Below, in pieces: positions 57,881-64,000 of a DNA stretch of 64,000 nt. The stretch is from an uncultured Rhizobium sp. (GTDB lineage: Bacteria > Pseudomonadota > Alphaproteobacteria > Rhizobiales > Rhizobiaceae), in contig CAMFIE010000001.1 in NCBI GenBank assembly GCA_945952315.1, forward strand, positions 1 through 64,000. The letters are read 5' to 3'. Made by a program: the position numbers and the translations under genes. Numbering within the stretch: position 1 is the first letter of the stretch; every line of letters starts with the position of its first letter. Under the pieces are notes generated by a model that had not been told where the DNA came from, searched no databases, and was given only the letters and a program-made list of their open reading frames with translations.

Positions 57881-59002
57881 TCATGCAAACCTATCGGCCG
57901 CCTGTTTCGGAACAAGGATCGCAAAATCCGCATCCTGCCGAATGATGCCTGCCTGATTGCCCGCCTCAGCCCCCCAGCCGGTGAAAATATCCCCACGCGC
58001 AGGACCCACAATCGCCGTTCCCGTATCCAGCGCCAGCATCAACCTTGCAAAGGGTCTTCCCTGATCGAGATGGGTGATCTTTTCCGAGCGGATGAAGAAT
58101 GGATAGCCGAATGTATGGATCAGCCGGTCGACCGCAAGCGAGCGCCCGGCAACAAGTGGCACTTTGGCAGCTGCGATCGGTCCCAGGTTTGGGTCGGAAA
58201 GATCAGATTCCTTGAAGAAAATATAGGAACGATTGTGCCAGTAGATCTCATCCGCTTCCTCAGGATGAGCTGCAAGCCAGGCTCTTATCGCCTGCATGGA
58301 AATCGCTTCAGGGCTGATTTCACCCCGCTCGAGCAACACTCTTCCGATGCCGGAAAAAGGATGGCCCGCCTTTGCCGCATAGGTGATGCGCCGCATGCTG
58401 CCGTCCGGATAACAGAGCCGGGCTGCACCCTGCACATGGGCGAAAAACACGTCAGCCTTGGATTTGGCCCAGGCAATTTCCAGACCCCGCCCATCAAGAT
58501 GACCGCAATCGATCGCCTTTCGATCTGCATAGGCGCCGATTGATCCATCCGCTTTGAGGTGTCCAAACGCATAGGAGGCATCAAGATCGGCAGGTCGATT
58601 GCCATTGTCGAGGTCTACAAGGTCTTCGGGCCGTCGATAGAACGGATACCGATAGTCGGCGTCAGGGCTACCATTGACCTCGACTTCGGGCTCGTAAAAA
58701 CCCGTCACGAAGCCGCGCTTCTTGTCCTGGTACCGGATGGCAAACGGCTTAAAATGCGTCTCGAAAAACATGCGCGCAGCCGCAGCCGTCGAAAGGTCCG
58801 CTGAAGTTGCGGCAACCAGCGCCGGTTCAAGATCGCCCGCGCTCAGGCCGAGCGAGCCGGTTCTGTAAGGCTTCACGGTTTGAATATGCGACAGACAGTT
58901 TGCAAGCGCGGGAAAAAGCGAACGCGGATCATCCTCATTCCAACCATCGAGAGCGCTGAAGGAAAGCGCCTCCAGCCGGAATTCTCCCGATCCATCGCTC
59001 AT
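57881..59002 (-). CDS. mltA: Membrane-bound lytic murein transglycosylase A family protein
   Basis: This 373-residue protein matches MltA, which cleaves peptidoglycan glycan strands to 1,6-anhydroMurNAc ends. The family blocks GFYEPEVEVNGS, the cleft sequence KADVFFAHVQGAARL and the 3D domain ALDTGTAIVGPARGDIFTGWG with the catalytic aspartate are present. Oddly, the ATG overlapping the tim44 stop (ATGA) gives no signal peptide, and no start with one can be found, so export is unexplained; relatives in Rhizobiales appear to be alike as I recall. Confidence 0.88.
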   Translation of the reverse strand: MSDGSGEFRLEALSFSALDGWNEDDPRSLFPALANCLSHIQTVKPYRTGSLGLSAGDLEPALVAATSADLSTAAAARMFFETHFKPFAIRYQDKKRGFVTGFYEPEVEVNGSPDADYRYPFYRRPEDLVDLDNGNRPADLDASYAFGHLKADGSIGAYADRKAIDCGHLDGRGLEIAWAKSKADVFFAHVQGAARLCYPDGSMRRITYAAKAGHPFSGIGRVLLERGEISPEAISMQAIRAWLAAHPEEADEIYWHNRSYIFFKESDLSDPNLGPIAAAKVPLVAGRSLAVDRLIHTFGYPFFIRSEKITHLDQGRPFARLMLALDTGTAIVGPARGDIFTGWGAEAGNQAGIIRQDADFAILVPKQAADRFA

Positions 59003-59697
59003 TGTTCGGATTCGGTGGCGATCACCGTCCAGTTCGGGTCCCGCGAGCGCATGTCGCGCGAAAGGGTCCAGATATCGTTGACCTCGGCGACTGTTTCCTC
59101 ATCCCCGTCGATCAGCTTGCCATTCCGGTCCAGTGTGGCGGATATCAGCTGGCTGGCAATACTAAGTGTGATCTGCACCTCTGTACCCCGGATCTCGACG
59201 CGGGAAAGATCGCATTTCGAAATTCCGACGAAGGTGAACTTTACCTTTTCATCGCGTCTTTCGCGCTCGGCAATGGCTTTGTCGAAACTCTCATAGACTT
59301 CGCGTGACAGAAGGCCTCGCAGCGTCTTTCTGTCACCGTCGGCAAAAGCGGTGACGATCATTTCATAGGCCATGCGCGCGCCGTTGAAGAAACCCTTCGG
59401 ATCAAAGGCGGGATCCACCTTCATCAATTCCCGCAGGTCGGAATTGGCTTCGGTGCCCGGCTTTGTAAAGAAGTCAGCCTGGTTCAAGCGATCATCGCCA
59501 TCCTGCCCGTCCTTTCGGGGAAGCGTGATAACCTTGCCGCCATCGCCCGCTTCCGGTCTTGCCATATCACGCGGACTCGCGGGATCGAACGGCGGCTTTT
59601 CATTACCGGTCCTTCGACCGAGCACGCTGCGCAATTGCAGAAAGATCAGCACTGCCGCGACGAGGAAAAACAGAGTAATGAAATCGTTGGAGCCCAT
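58999..59697 (-). CDS. Tim44/TimA domain protein
   Basis: This 232-residue protein starts with an N-terminal membrane helix (FITLFFLVAAVLIFLQLRSV), a disordered charged linker to about residue 75, then a Tim44-like domain that includes GFFNGARMAYEMIV and VTAFADGDRKTLRGLLS. It is the bacterial relative of the mitochondrial import motor subunit; the bacterial role is not settled. ATG 59697 is chosen, since the longer frame to 59946 crosses the promoter and the divergent fxsA start. It is the first gene of the tim44-mltA-smr-xre operon. Confidence 0.9.
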   Translation of the reverse strand: MGSNDFITLFFLVAAVLIFLQLRSVLGRRTGNEKPPFDPASPRDMARPEAGDGGKVITLPRKDGQDGDDRLNQADFFTKPGTEANSDLRELMKVDPAFDPKGFFNGARMAYEMIVTAFADGDRKTLRGLLSREVYESFDKAIAERERRDEKVKFTFVGISKCDLSRVEIRGTEVQITLSIASQLISATLDRNGKLIDGDEETVAEVNDIWTLSRDMRSRDPNWTVIATESEQ

Positions 59698-59737
59698 TTT
59701 GACCGCGTTGCTGTTGTTTTCATAGAGTTGCAGATCC

Positions 59738-59766
59738 CATATAGTCTCCCTTGACCCATCATTCAA
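59738..59766 (-). promoter_or_regulatory. Sigma-70 promoter of the tim44 operon
   Basis: On the minus strand TTGAAT, a 17-base spacer and TATATG lie 40-70 bases before the tim44 start, in the divergent gap with fxsA. Both hexamers and the spacing fit a housekeeping promoter. Confidence 0.55.
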
Positions 59767-59816
59767 ATGACATTCGCGGGCAAGGCCCACCCAATTCATT
59801 GAACGGAAACCGGACC

Positions 59817-60338
59817 ATGCGGACAACCCTGCCCATTCCCCTTGTGCTTTTGGCGCTGCCACTCGCCGAAATCGTGGCTTTCGGCCTCGTTGTGGAATGG
59901 CTGGGATTCTGGAGCGCGCTCGCTCTTGTCCTTGCCACATCGGCACTCGGTTTGTTGATCGTGCGCCAGCAGGGCTTCGGCCTCATTTCGAAAGTGTCCG
60001 AGATTGCCCGCAGCGGGCTTGCACCTGCGGGCGGCGTGGGTGGCAATGTCATTACCATGCTGGCGGGTCTTCTTTTGCTGATCCCCGGCTTCATTACCGA
60101 TGTCATCGGTATCCTGTTGCTGCTACCCTTCGTGCGCCGGATGTTTTTCGGCAGCTCCGCGCCTTTCAAGGCTCAGGTCTTCAGCAACGGAACCTACACG
60201 GAGACCTATTCCTTCAAGGATACGCGGGAAGCGAGATCTGGCGATGATATCGTCGATCTCGACCGGGAAGATTTCACACGCAATCCTCCTCCCTCCGACC
60301 GGATTGGCAATCGTCGCGATGGCTCTGATCAGGGCTGA
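59817..60338 (+). CDS. fxsA: FxsA family membrane protein
   Basis: This 173-residue inner-membrane protein has the FxsA layout: four hydrophobic segments (about residues 8-28, 30-48, 70-90, 92-108), the conserved VRQQGFGLISKV loop and GLLLLIPGFITDVIG, then a hydrophilic tail with variable sequence. FxsA in Escherichia affects F exclusion of phage T7; its general role is unknown. ATG 59817 is chosen; a longer frame to 59751 lacks homology. It is followed by secB, 84 bases downstream. Confidence 0.88.
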   Translation: MRTTLPIPLVLLALPLAEIVAFGLVVEWLGFWSALALVLATSALGLLIVRQQGFGLISKVSEIARSGLAPAGGVGGNVITMLAGLLLLIPGFITDVIGILLLLPFVRRMFFGSSAPFKAQVFSNGTYTETYSFKDTREARSGDDIVDLDREDFTRNPPPSDRIGNRRDGSDQG

Positions 60339-60422
60339 CGGACCGCGTCTTCGTGCAGGGTTGTAAGCCTGTTGGCGAAATGCTAATTGGCGCTACCCAT
60401 CACGTGGCAAGGACATTTCTTT

Positions 60423-60887
60423 ATGGCCAATGACTCTTCCAACGGTGCAGGCCCGAGCCTGACCATTCTCGCCCAGTACATGAAGGATCTGTCCTTTGAA
60501 GTACCGGGTGCGCCTCGTTCGCTCCAATCGCGCGACCGCGCCCCTGACATCAGCATCAATGTCAACGTCAACGCCAATCCGCTTTCGGAGACGGATTTCG
60601 ATGTCGTGCTTTCGCTGAATGCCGAAGCCAAGGATGGTGACAAGGTGGTGTTCAACTGCGAGCTGGTTTATGGCGGTGTCTTCCGCATCACCGGTTTCCC
60701 GCAGGAACATATGCTGCCGATCCTTTTCATCGAATGCCCGCGCATTCTCTTCCCGTTCACGCGGCAGATCATTGCCGATGCGACCCGCAACGGTGGCTTC
60801 CCGCCGCTGATGATCGACCCGATCGATTTTGCGCAGATGTTCACCCAGCGCATGGCCGCCGAACAGAACCGTCCGACGACGAACTGA
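60423..60887 (+). CDS. secB: Protein-export chaperone SecB
   Basis: This 154-residue tetrameric chaperone keeps preproteins unfolded and hands them to Sec[19 protein letters not shown] and [21 protein letters not shown] are the conserved blocks. ATG 60423 with AAGGA upstream is chosen; the longer frame to 60387 has no homology. A strong terminator follows. Confidence 0.97.
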   Translation: MANDSSNGAGPSLTILAQYMKDLSFEVPGAPRSLQSRDRAPDISINVNVNANPLSETDFDVVLSLNAEAKDGDKVVFNCELVYGGVFRITGFPQEHMLPILFIECPRILFPFTRQIIADATRNGGFPPLMIDPIDFAQMFTQRMAAEQNRPTTN

Positions 60888-60909
60888 TTGCACCGAAACG
60901 CACGTTTTG

Positions 60910-60938
60910 AAAGCCCGGCATTTTGACCGGGCTTTTTT
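60910..60938 (+). terminator. Rho-independent terminator of secB
   Basis: AAAGCCCGG and CCGGGCTTT form a nine-pair stem with an eight-base loop, followed by T to 60938. It lies 22 bases after secB and just before the stop codon of the convergent dnaQ gene, which it may also serve. Confidence 0.88.
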
Positions 60939-60945
60939 CTTGGTC

Positions 60946-61653
60946 TTAATTTATGGAATATTTGCTCCAGATCGCCTTTGCCCCGATCTTCGCCACCATC
61001 GATTCGTGGGCCTTGGCTTCGTCAGGGGAAAGCCGCGGCGAAAGCTTGCGAGGACGATCCAGGACCACCGCCGAGAAATCCTGATCATCCTCGATCACAT
61101 CCGTCTTGCGGGTTTCGGTCTGACCCAGCACCAGCGCGGTCTGCCTGCCACCGATCATCTCGATATAGACTTCGGCCAGAAGTTCGGAGTCGAGCAAGGC
61201 GCCGTGCTTGGTACGGTGCGAATTGTCTATGCCATAGCGTCGGCAAAGTGCATCGAGCGAATTCGGACCCATCGGGTTCTTGCGGCGCGCCAGCTGCAAT
61301 GTATCGATCACGCGCTCCTGCGAAATCGGCGGCAGGTTCAGCCGTGCGAGTTCGGCATTGATGAAACCCATATCGAAATTGGCATTATGGGCAATCCATG
61401 TCGCTCCTTCGAAAAAGCTGAGAATATCATCGACGACCTCCGCAAAGACCGGCTTGTCGCTCAGGAATGCATCCGTGATCCCGTGAACGGCGAGTGCGTC
61501 CGGATGCACCTTTGTGCCATCCGGATTGATATAGATGTGGAGTGTGCGCCCGGTCGGGAAATGGTTGACGAGTTCGATGCCGCCGATTTCAATGATCCTG
61601 TCGTTGCGATTATCAAGCCCGGTGGTTTCCGTATCGAAGATGATTTCCCGCAT
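60946..61653 (-). CDS. dnaQ: DNA polymerase III epsilon subunit
   Basis: This 235-residue 3'-5' exonuclease proofreads replication. Exo I is FDTETTGLD with Asp7 and Glu9, Exo II is IAHNANFDMGF, and Exo III is KHGALLDSELLAEVY. The C-terminal tail after residue 180 should hold the clamp and alpha-subunit contacts. ATG 61653 shares one base with the coaE stop codon (TGATG); a GTG one codon upstream is possible. Confidence 0.97.
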   Translation of the reverse strand: MREIIFDTETTGLDNRNDRIIEIGGIELVNHFPTGRTLHIYINPDGTKVHPDALAVHGITDAFLSDKPVFAEVVDDILSFFEGATWIAHNANFDMGFINAELARLNLPPISQERVIDTLQLARRKNPMGPNSLDALCRRYGIDNSHRTKHGALLDSELLAEVYIEMIGGRQTALVLGQTETRKTDVIEDDQDFSAVVLDRPRKLSPRLSPDEAKAHESMVAKIGAKAIWSKYSIN

Positions 61654-62243
61654 CACTTGCCTTCTCCGGTCAATGTCTTGATGATCCCCTGAACCTGCTG
61701 ACGGGCAGCGTCCAGTCCATTGCCCGTATCAATGATGAAATCGGCTCTTTTCCGCTTTTCCGCATCCGGCACCTGACGCGAAAGAATAAGCGCGAATTTT
61801 TCCTCTGTCATGCCGGGACGGGCAAGCACCCGTCTTTTCTGTTCCTCGGCATCGCAGGTGACGACCGCGATCTTGTCAACACGCGCCTCTCCACCGGTTT
61901 CGAAAAGAAGAGGTATGTCGAGAACGGCAAGTGGCGCATTCCGGAACCGGCACTCTTCCACAAATTGCCGCTCCTTCTCTCGCACCAGCGGATGGACGAT
62001 CTGCTCCAGAAGCTTGAACTTGGATGGATCAGCAGCAAGCTGGCGCGACAATTCACCTCTATCGACCACACCATCAATCACACTGCCGGGAAAGGCCTTG
62101 CCGACCGGTTCGACCGCCTCTTCCCGGTAAAGGGCGTGCACCACCTGGTCTGCATCATTTACGGGCACACCTTCCTTGGCAAAAAGACCTGCGGTCGTCG
62201 ATTTTCCCATGCCGATGGATCCGGTCAAACCAAGAAGGATCAT
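61653..62243 (-). CDS. coaE: Dephospho-CoA kinase
   Basis: This 196-residue kinase completes coenzyme A synthesis. The P-loop [13 protein letters not shown] is at the N terminus, with [11 protein letters not shown] and [10 protein letters not shown] as substrate motifs. ATG 62243 overlaps the aroE stop by four bases (ATGA); the longer frame lies inside aroE. Confidence 0.97.
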   Translation of the reverse strand: MILLGLTGSIGMGKSTTAGLFAKEGVPVNDADQVVHALYREEAVEPVGKAFPGSVIDGVVDRGELSRQLAADPSKFKLLEQIVHPLVREKERQFVEECRFRNAPLAVLDIPLLFETGGEARVDKIAVVTCDAEEQKRRVLARPGMTEEKFALILSRQVPDAEKRKRADFIIDTGNGLDAARQQVQGIIKTLTGEGK

Positions 62244-63112
62244 CCGTGTGTTTCCATATCGTCGATCACAAGCTTTCTTAGGGTCGCATCCACAACGGGA
62301 CGCTTGCCAAACCATTTTTCAAAGCCCGGAACTGCCTGATGCAGCAACATTCCGAGACCATCGACCACTCGCCTTCCCTGCGTCTGCGCCTGGGCAAGGA
62401 TCGGCGTGATGAGCGGAACGTAGACAATATCCGTCACGACGGCACCATGGACCAAGCGACCGAAATCGATGGCAGGCGCCGGTTCTCCGTCCATGCCGAG
62501 CGAGGTCGTGTTTACAAAAAGGCCGGCGTCCCGCATGACTTCCTGCAACGCCTCCATCGGGTGTGCCGTCACCCTTTCGCCAAAGCGATGGCGCATTTCC
62601 TCGGCACGGACAAGCGTCCGGTTGACGACGCGTATTTCTGAAAAACCTCGGTTACGAAGCGCCTGGATGACAGCGCGGGCTGCCCCGCCTGCCCCTAGTA
62701 CGACGGCTGCTTTGCCTGCTCTTGCCGTGTTGTCCCATCCGGCCGCCTGATCGTCCAGATTGGCAAGAAACCCCTCTCCATCCGTATTGGTCGCATGGAT
62801 TTTTCCGTCTTCAAGCCAGAGCGTGTTGGCTGCACCAAGCTCTTCGGCAATCTCGGTTTTGCAATCAGAAAAACGATAGGCGGATTCCTTGTGCGGGATT
62901 GTTACATTCCCGCCTATATAGCCGGATTCCCCGTTTCGCAGCAGGCGCATGAATTCGGCAAAGTTTTCAGGTTCAACGGCATGTGCGCGGTAGCTACCCG
63001 CAATACCCATTGTTTTCAACCAGTATCCGTGAATGACGGGCGAGCGCGAATGCTTGATCGGATAGCCGGTTACAAAGGCATTTGTGGTTAATGTTTCACG
63101 TGAATCACGCAT
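62240..63112 (-). CDS. aroE: Shikimate dehydrogenase
   Basis: This 290-residue NADPH enzyme reduces 3-dehydroshikimate in aromatic amino-acid synthesis. The substrate motif [10 protein letters not shown], catalytic lysine in [15 protein letters not shown], and the nucleotide loop GAGGAARAV followed by NRT (NADPH type) are intact. ATG 63112 overlaps the end of maf by eight bases. Codons 2-7 contain the parS-like site. Confidence 0.97.
   Translation of the reverse strand: MRDSRETLTTNAFVTGYPIKHSRSPVIHGYWLKTMGIAGSYRAHAVEPENFAEFMRLLRNGESGYIGGNVTIPHKESAYRFSDCKTEIAEELGAANTLWLEDGKIHATNTDGEGFLANLDDQAAGWDNTARAGKAAVVLGAGGAARAVIQALRNRGFSEIRVVNRTLVRAEEMRHRFGERVTAHPMEALQEVMRDAGLFVNTTSLGMDGEPAPAIDFGRLVHGAVVTDIVYVPLITPILAQAQTQGRRVVDGLGMLLHQAVPGFEKWFGKRPVVDATLRKLVIDDMETHG
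63092..63107. promoter_or_regulatory. parS-like centromere site (first copy)
   Basis: TGTTTCACGTGAATCA matches 15 of 16 bases of the bacterial parS consensus TGTTTCACGTGAAACA. It sits in the overlap of maf and aroE. Chromosomal parS sites of alphaproteobacteria cluster near oriC, and the neighbouring genes here are origin-proximal. The identical 15-base core recurs at 23065-23079. Confidence 0.65.
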
Positions 63113-63704
63113 CGATGACACCCAGTATTCGCAGTTTCTCAAGCAAGGGCAGCATCGGCAGACCCAAAATCGTGAAATAGTCGCCTTCGATGGCTGAAAA
63201 AAGATGGATTCCTTCCCCTTCGAGTTGATAGGCGCCCACGCTTGAAAGTACCTGTTCGCCGACGCGCGCGATATAGGTCGCTATGAAGCGCTCGCTCAAT
63301 TCCCGTACCGTCAACCGGGCCGGCGAAACATGCTCCCAAAAAACCTCACCGTCGCGAACGAGCGCAACAGCACTGTTCAGCTGATGGGTTTTCCCTGAAA
63401 AGGAACGCAGGTGTTCTGCTGCTTCAACGAGGCTTTTCGGCTTGTGATATACTCTGGAACCGAGCGACAGCGTTTGGTCCGAGCCGATCACCAATGCTCC
63501 TGAATTTCGCCGGGCAACGTCGATCGCCTTCGCGCGGGCAAGGGCGATCGCCACTCTGTCCGGACTTTCACCTGACTGCTCGAGCGGAGCCTCAATGGCT
63601 CGCTCGTCGATATGGGCCGCCTCGACTTTGAAGTCCAGACCGGCATTTTCCAACAATTGCCGCCGAAACGGGCTGGCCGAAGCCAGTACCAGTGATGTGC
63701 GCAT
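63105..63704 (-). CDS. Maf-like nucleoside triphosphate pyrophosphatase
   Basis: This 199-residue protein is a Maf-family house-cleaning pyrophosphatase that hydrolyses modified nucleotides. ASASPFRR at the N terminus, [10 protein letters not shown] with the catalytic aspartate and [11 protein letters not shown] near the C terminus are the family marks. ATG 63704 is chosen because GGAG stands eight bases before it; ATG 63725 is an alternative. It precedes aroE with an eight-base overlap, starting a tight maf-aroE-coaE-dnaQ unit. Confidence 0.93.
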   Translation of the reverse strand: MRTSLVLASASPFRRQLLENAGLDFKVEAAHIDERAIEAPLEQSGESPDRVAIALARAKAIDVARRNSGALVIGSDQTLSLGSRVYHKPKSLVEAAEHLRSFSGKTHQLNSAVALVRDGEVFWEHVSPARLTVRELSERFIATYIARVGEQVLSSVGAYQLEGEGIHLFSAIEGDYFTILGLPMLPLLEKLRILGVIDA

Positions 63705-63736
63705 AGGCAAGTCTCCAGCAGTCATGCATCCAGCGG

Positions 63737-64000
63737 TTAACGCAACTTCGGGCGCAGGGCAACGATGGCAGCAGCGGTTTCTTCTATGGAGCGGCGCGTC
63801 ACATCGATCATAGGCCAATTGTTGCGGGCGCAAATGGAGCGGGCATATTTGAGCTCTTCCGTGATTGTCGCCCGATCCGTGTATTGCCCGCCATGGAAAT
63901 CACCGGTCGAGCCGAGGATACGATTTTCACGCACCTGAGAAATCCGGTCAGACGTGGCGGTAAGGCAGACGATGAGCGGCTTTGTTGCATTGAAAAGGGC
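63737..64000 (-). CDS. Pyruvate, phosphate dikinase regulatory protein (C-terminal part, cut by window edge)
   Basis: About 87 residues of the C terminus are visible. [31 protein letters not shown] and the ending [15 protein letters not shown] match the PF03618 bifunctional kinase/pyrophosphorylase that controls pyruvate phosphate dikinase or PEP synthase by threonine phosphorylation. The start and P-loop lie outside the window. It reads toward maf with a 32-base gap and may lead the maf-aroE-coaE-dnaQ operon. Confidence 0.9.
   Translation of the reverse strand, partial: ALFNATKPLIVCLTATSDRISQVRENRILGSTGDFHGGQYTDRATITEELKYARSICARNNWPMIDVTRRSIEETAAAIVALRPKLR

Overview
The window looks like a chromosomal segment of a Rhizobiales alphaproteobacterium, most likely Rhizobiaceae (Agrobacterium/Rhizobium/Sinorhizobium type; genus not resolved). 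The evidence is the set and order of genes: actS-actR, hslV-GNAT-hslU, hisB-DUF2628-hisHAFE-coaA, pckA, chvI-chvG-hprK-EIIA-HPr-ahcY-divL, a tsaE-amgK fusion with murU, addBA-trxA, folC-accD-trpABF, gyrB, smr, mltA, tim44, fxsA, secB, dnaQ-coaE-aroE-maf and the PPDK regulator. This is an origin-proximal gene block. I infer that oriC lies just beyond the right edge. The left edge carries a strong outward promoter that probably drives an rRNA operon.

Layout. 0-6.3 kb: outward promoter, helicase hrpB, redox two-component pair actS/actR, DNA-repair gene mmcB and an L,D-transpeptidase lipoprotein. 6.3-13.2 kb: the most accessory-looking stretch, with malate synthase G, an orphan hydantoinase/oxoprolinase A-type protein, a cytochrome P450 and a DUF1402 secreted protein. 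13.4-20.7 kb: hslVU protease with an inserted GNAT gene, then the histidine operon ending in coaA. 20.7-24.7 kb: GT87 membrane glycosyltransferase, alkB, arfB and pckA. 25-35.6 kb: ChvI/ChvG envelope-acid sensing, the truncated HprK with EIIA and HPr, ahcY, the tyrosine-bearing pseudokinase divL, the tsaE-amgK fusion and murU. 35.6-42.8 kb: addB, addA and thioredoxin. 42.8-48 kb: the trpFBA-accD-folC operon. 48-54.4 kb: YgjP-type metallopeptidase, DUF2852, intracellular PHB depolymerase, FAH-family enzyme, PLP decarboxylase and nitroreductase. 54.4-64 kb: gyrB, a tim44-mltA-smr-xre operon, fxsA, secB, and the overlapping maf-aroE-coaE-dnaQ operon; the PPDK regulator is cut by the right edge.

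Most of the sequence is conserved core genome with tightly packed operons, and no mobile element, CRISPR array, tRNA or prophage was seen. I did not find a convincing undescribed multi-gene system. The most informative non-coding signals are two sites sharing an identical 15-bp parS-like sequence (maf/aroE junction and the pckA terminator), a perfect inverted repeat of SahR type before ahcY, a TGC-N3-GCA palindrome before the PHB depolymerase (PhaR-like), a hairpin that overlaps the Shine-Dalgarno sequence of malate synthase, AT-rich palindromes between pckA and chvI, and a CtrA-like site at the left end.

Many starts given here are shorter than the longest open frame. I chose them from Shine-Dalgarno position, start of homology as I remember the families, and signal peptide position. 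All functional names rest on motif reading and memory of families, not on a database search.
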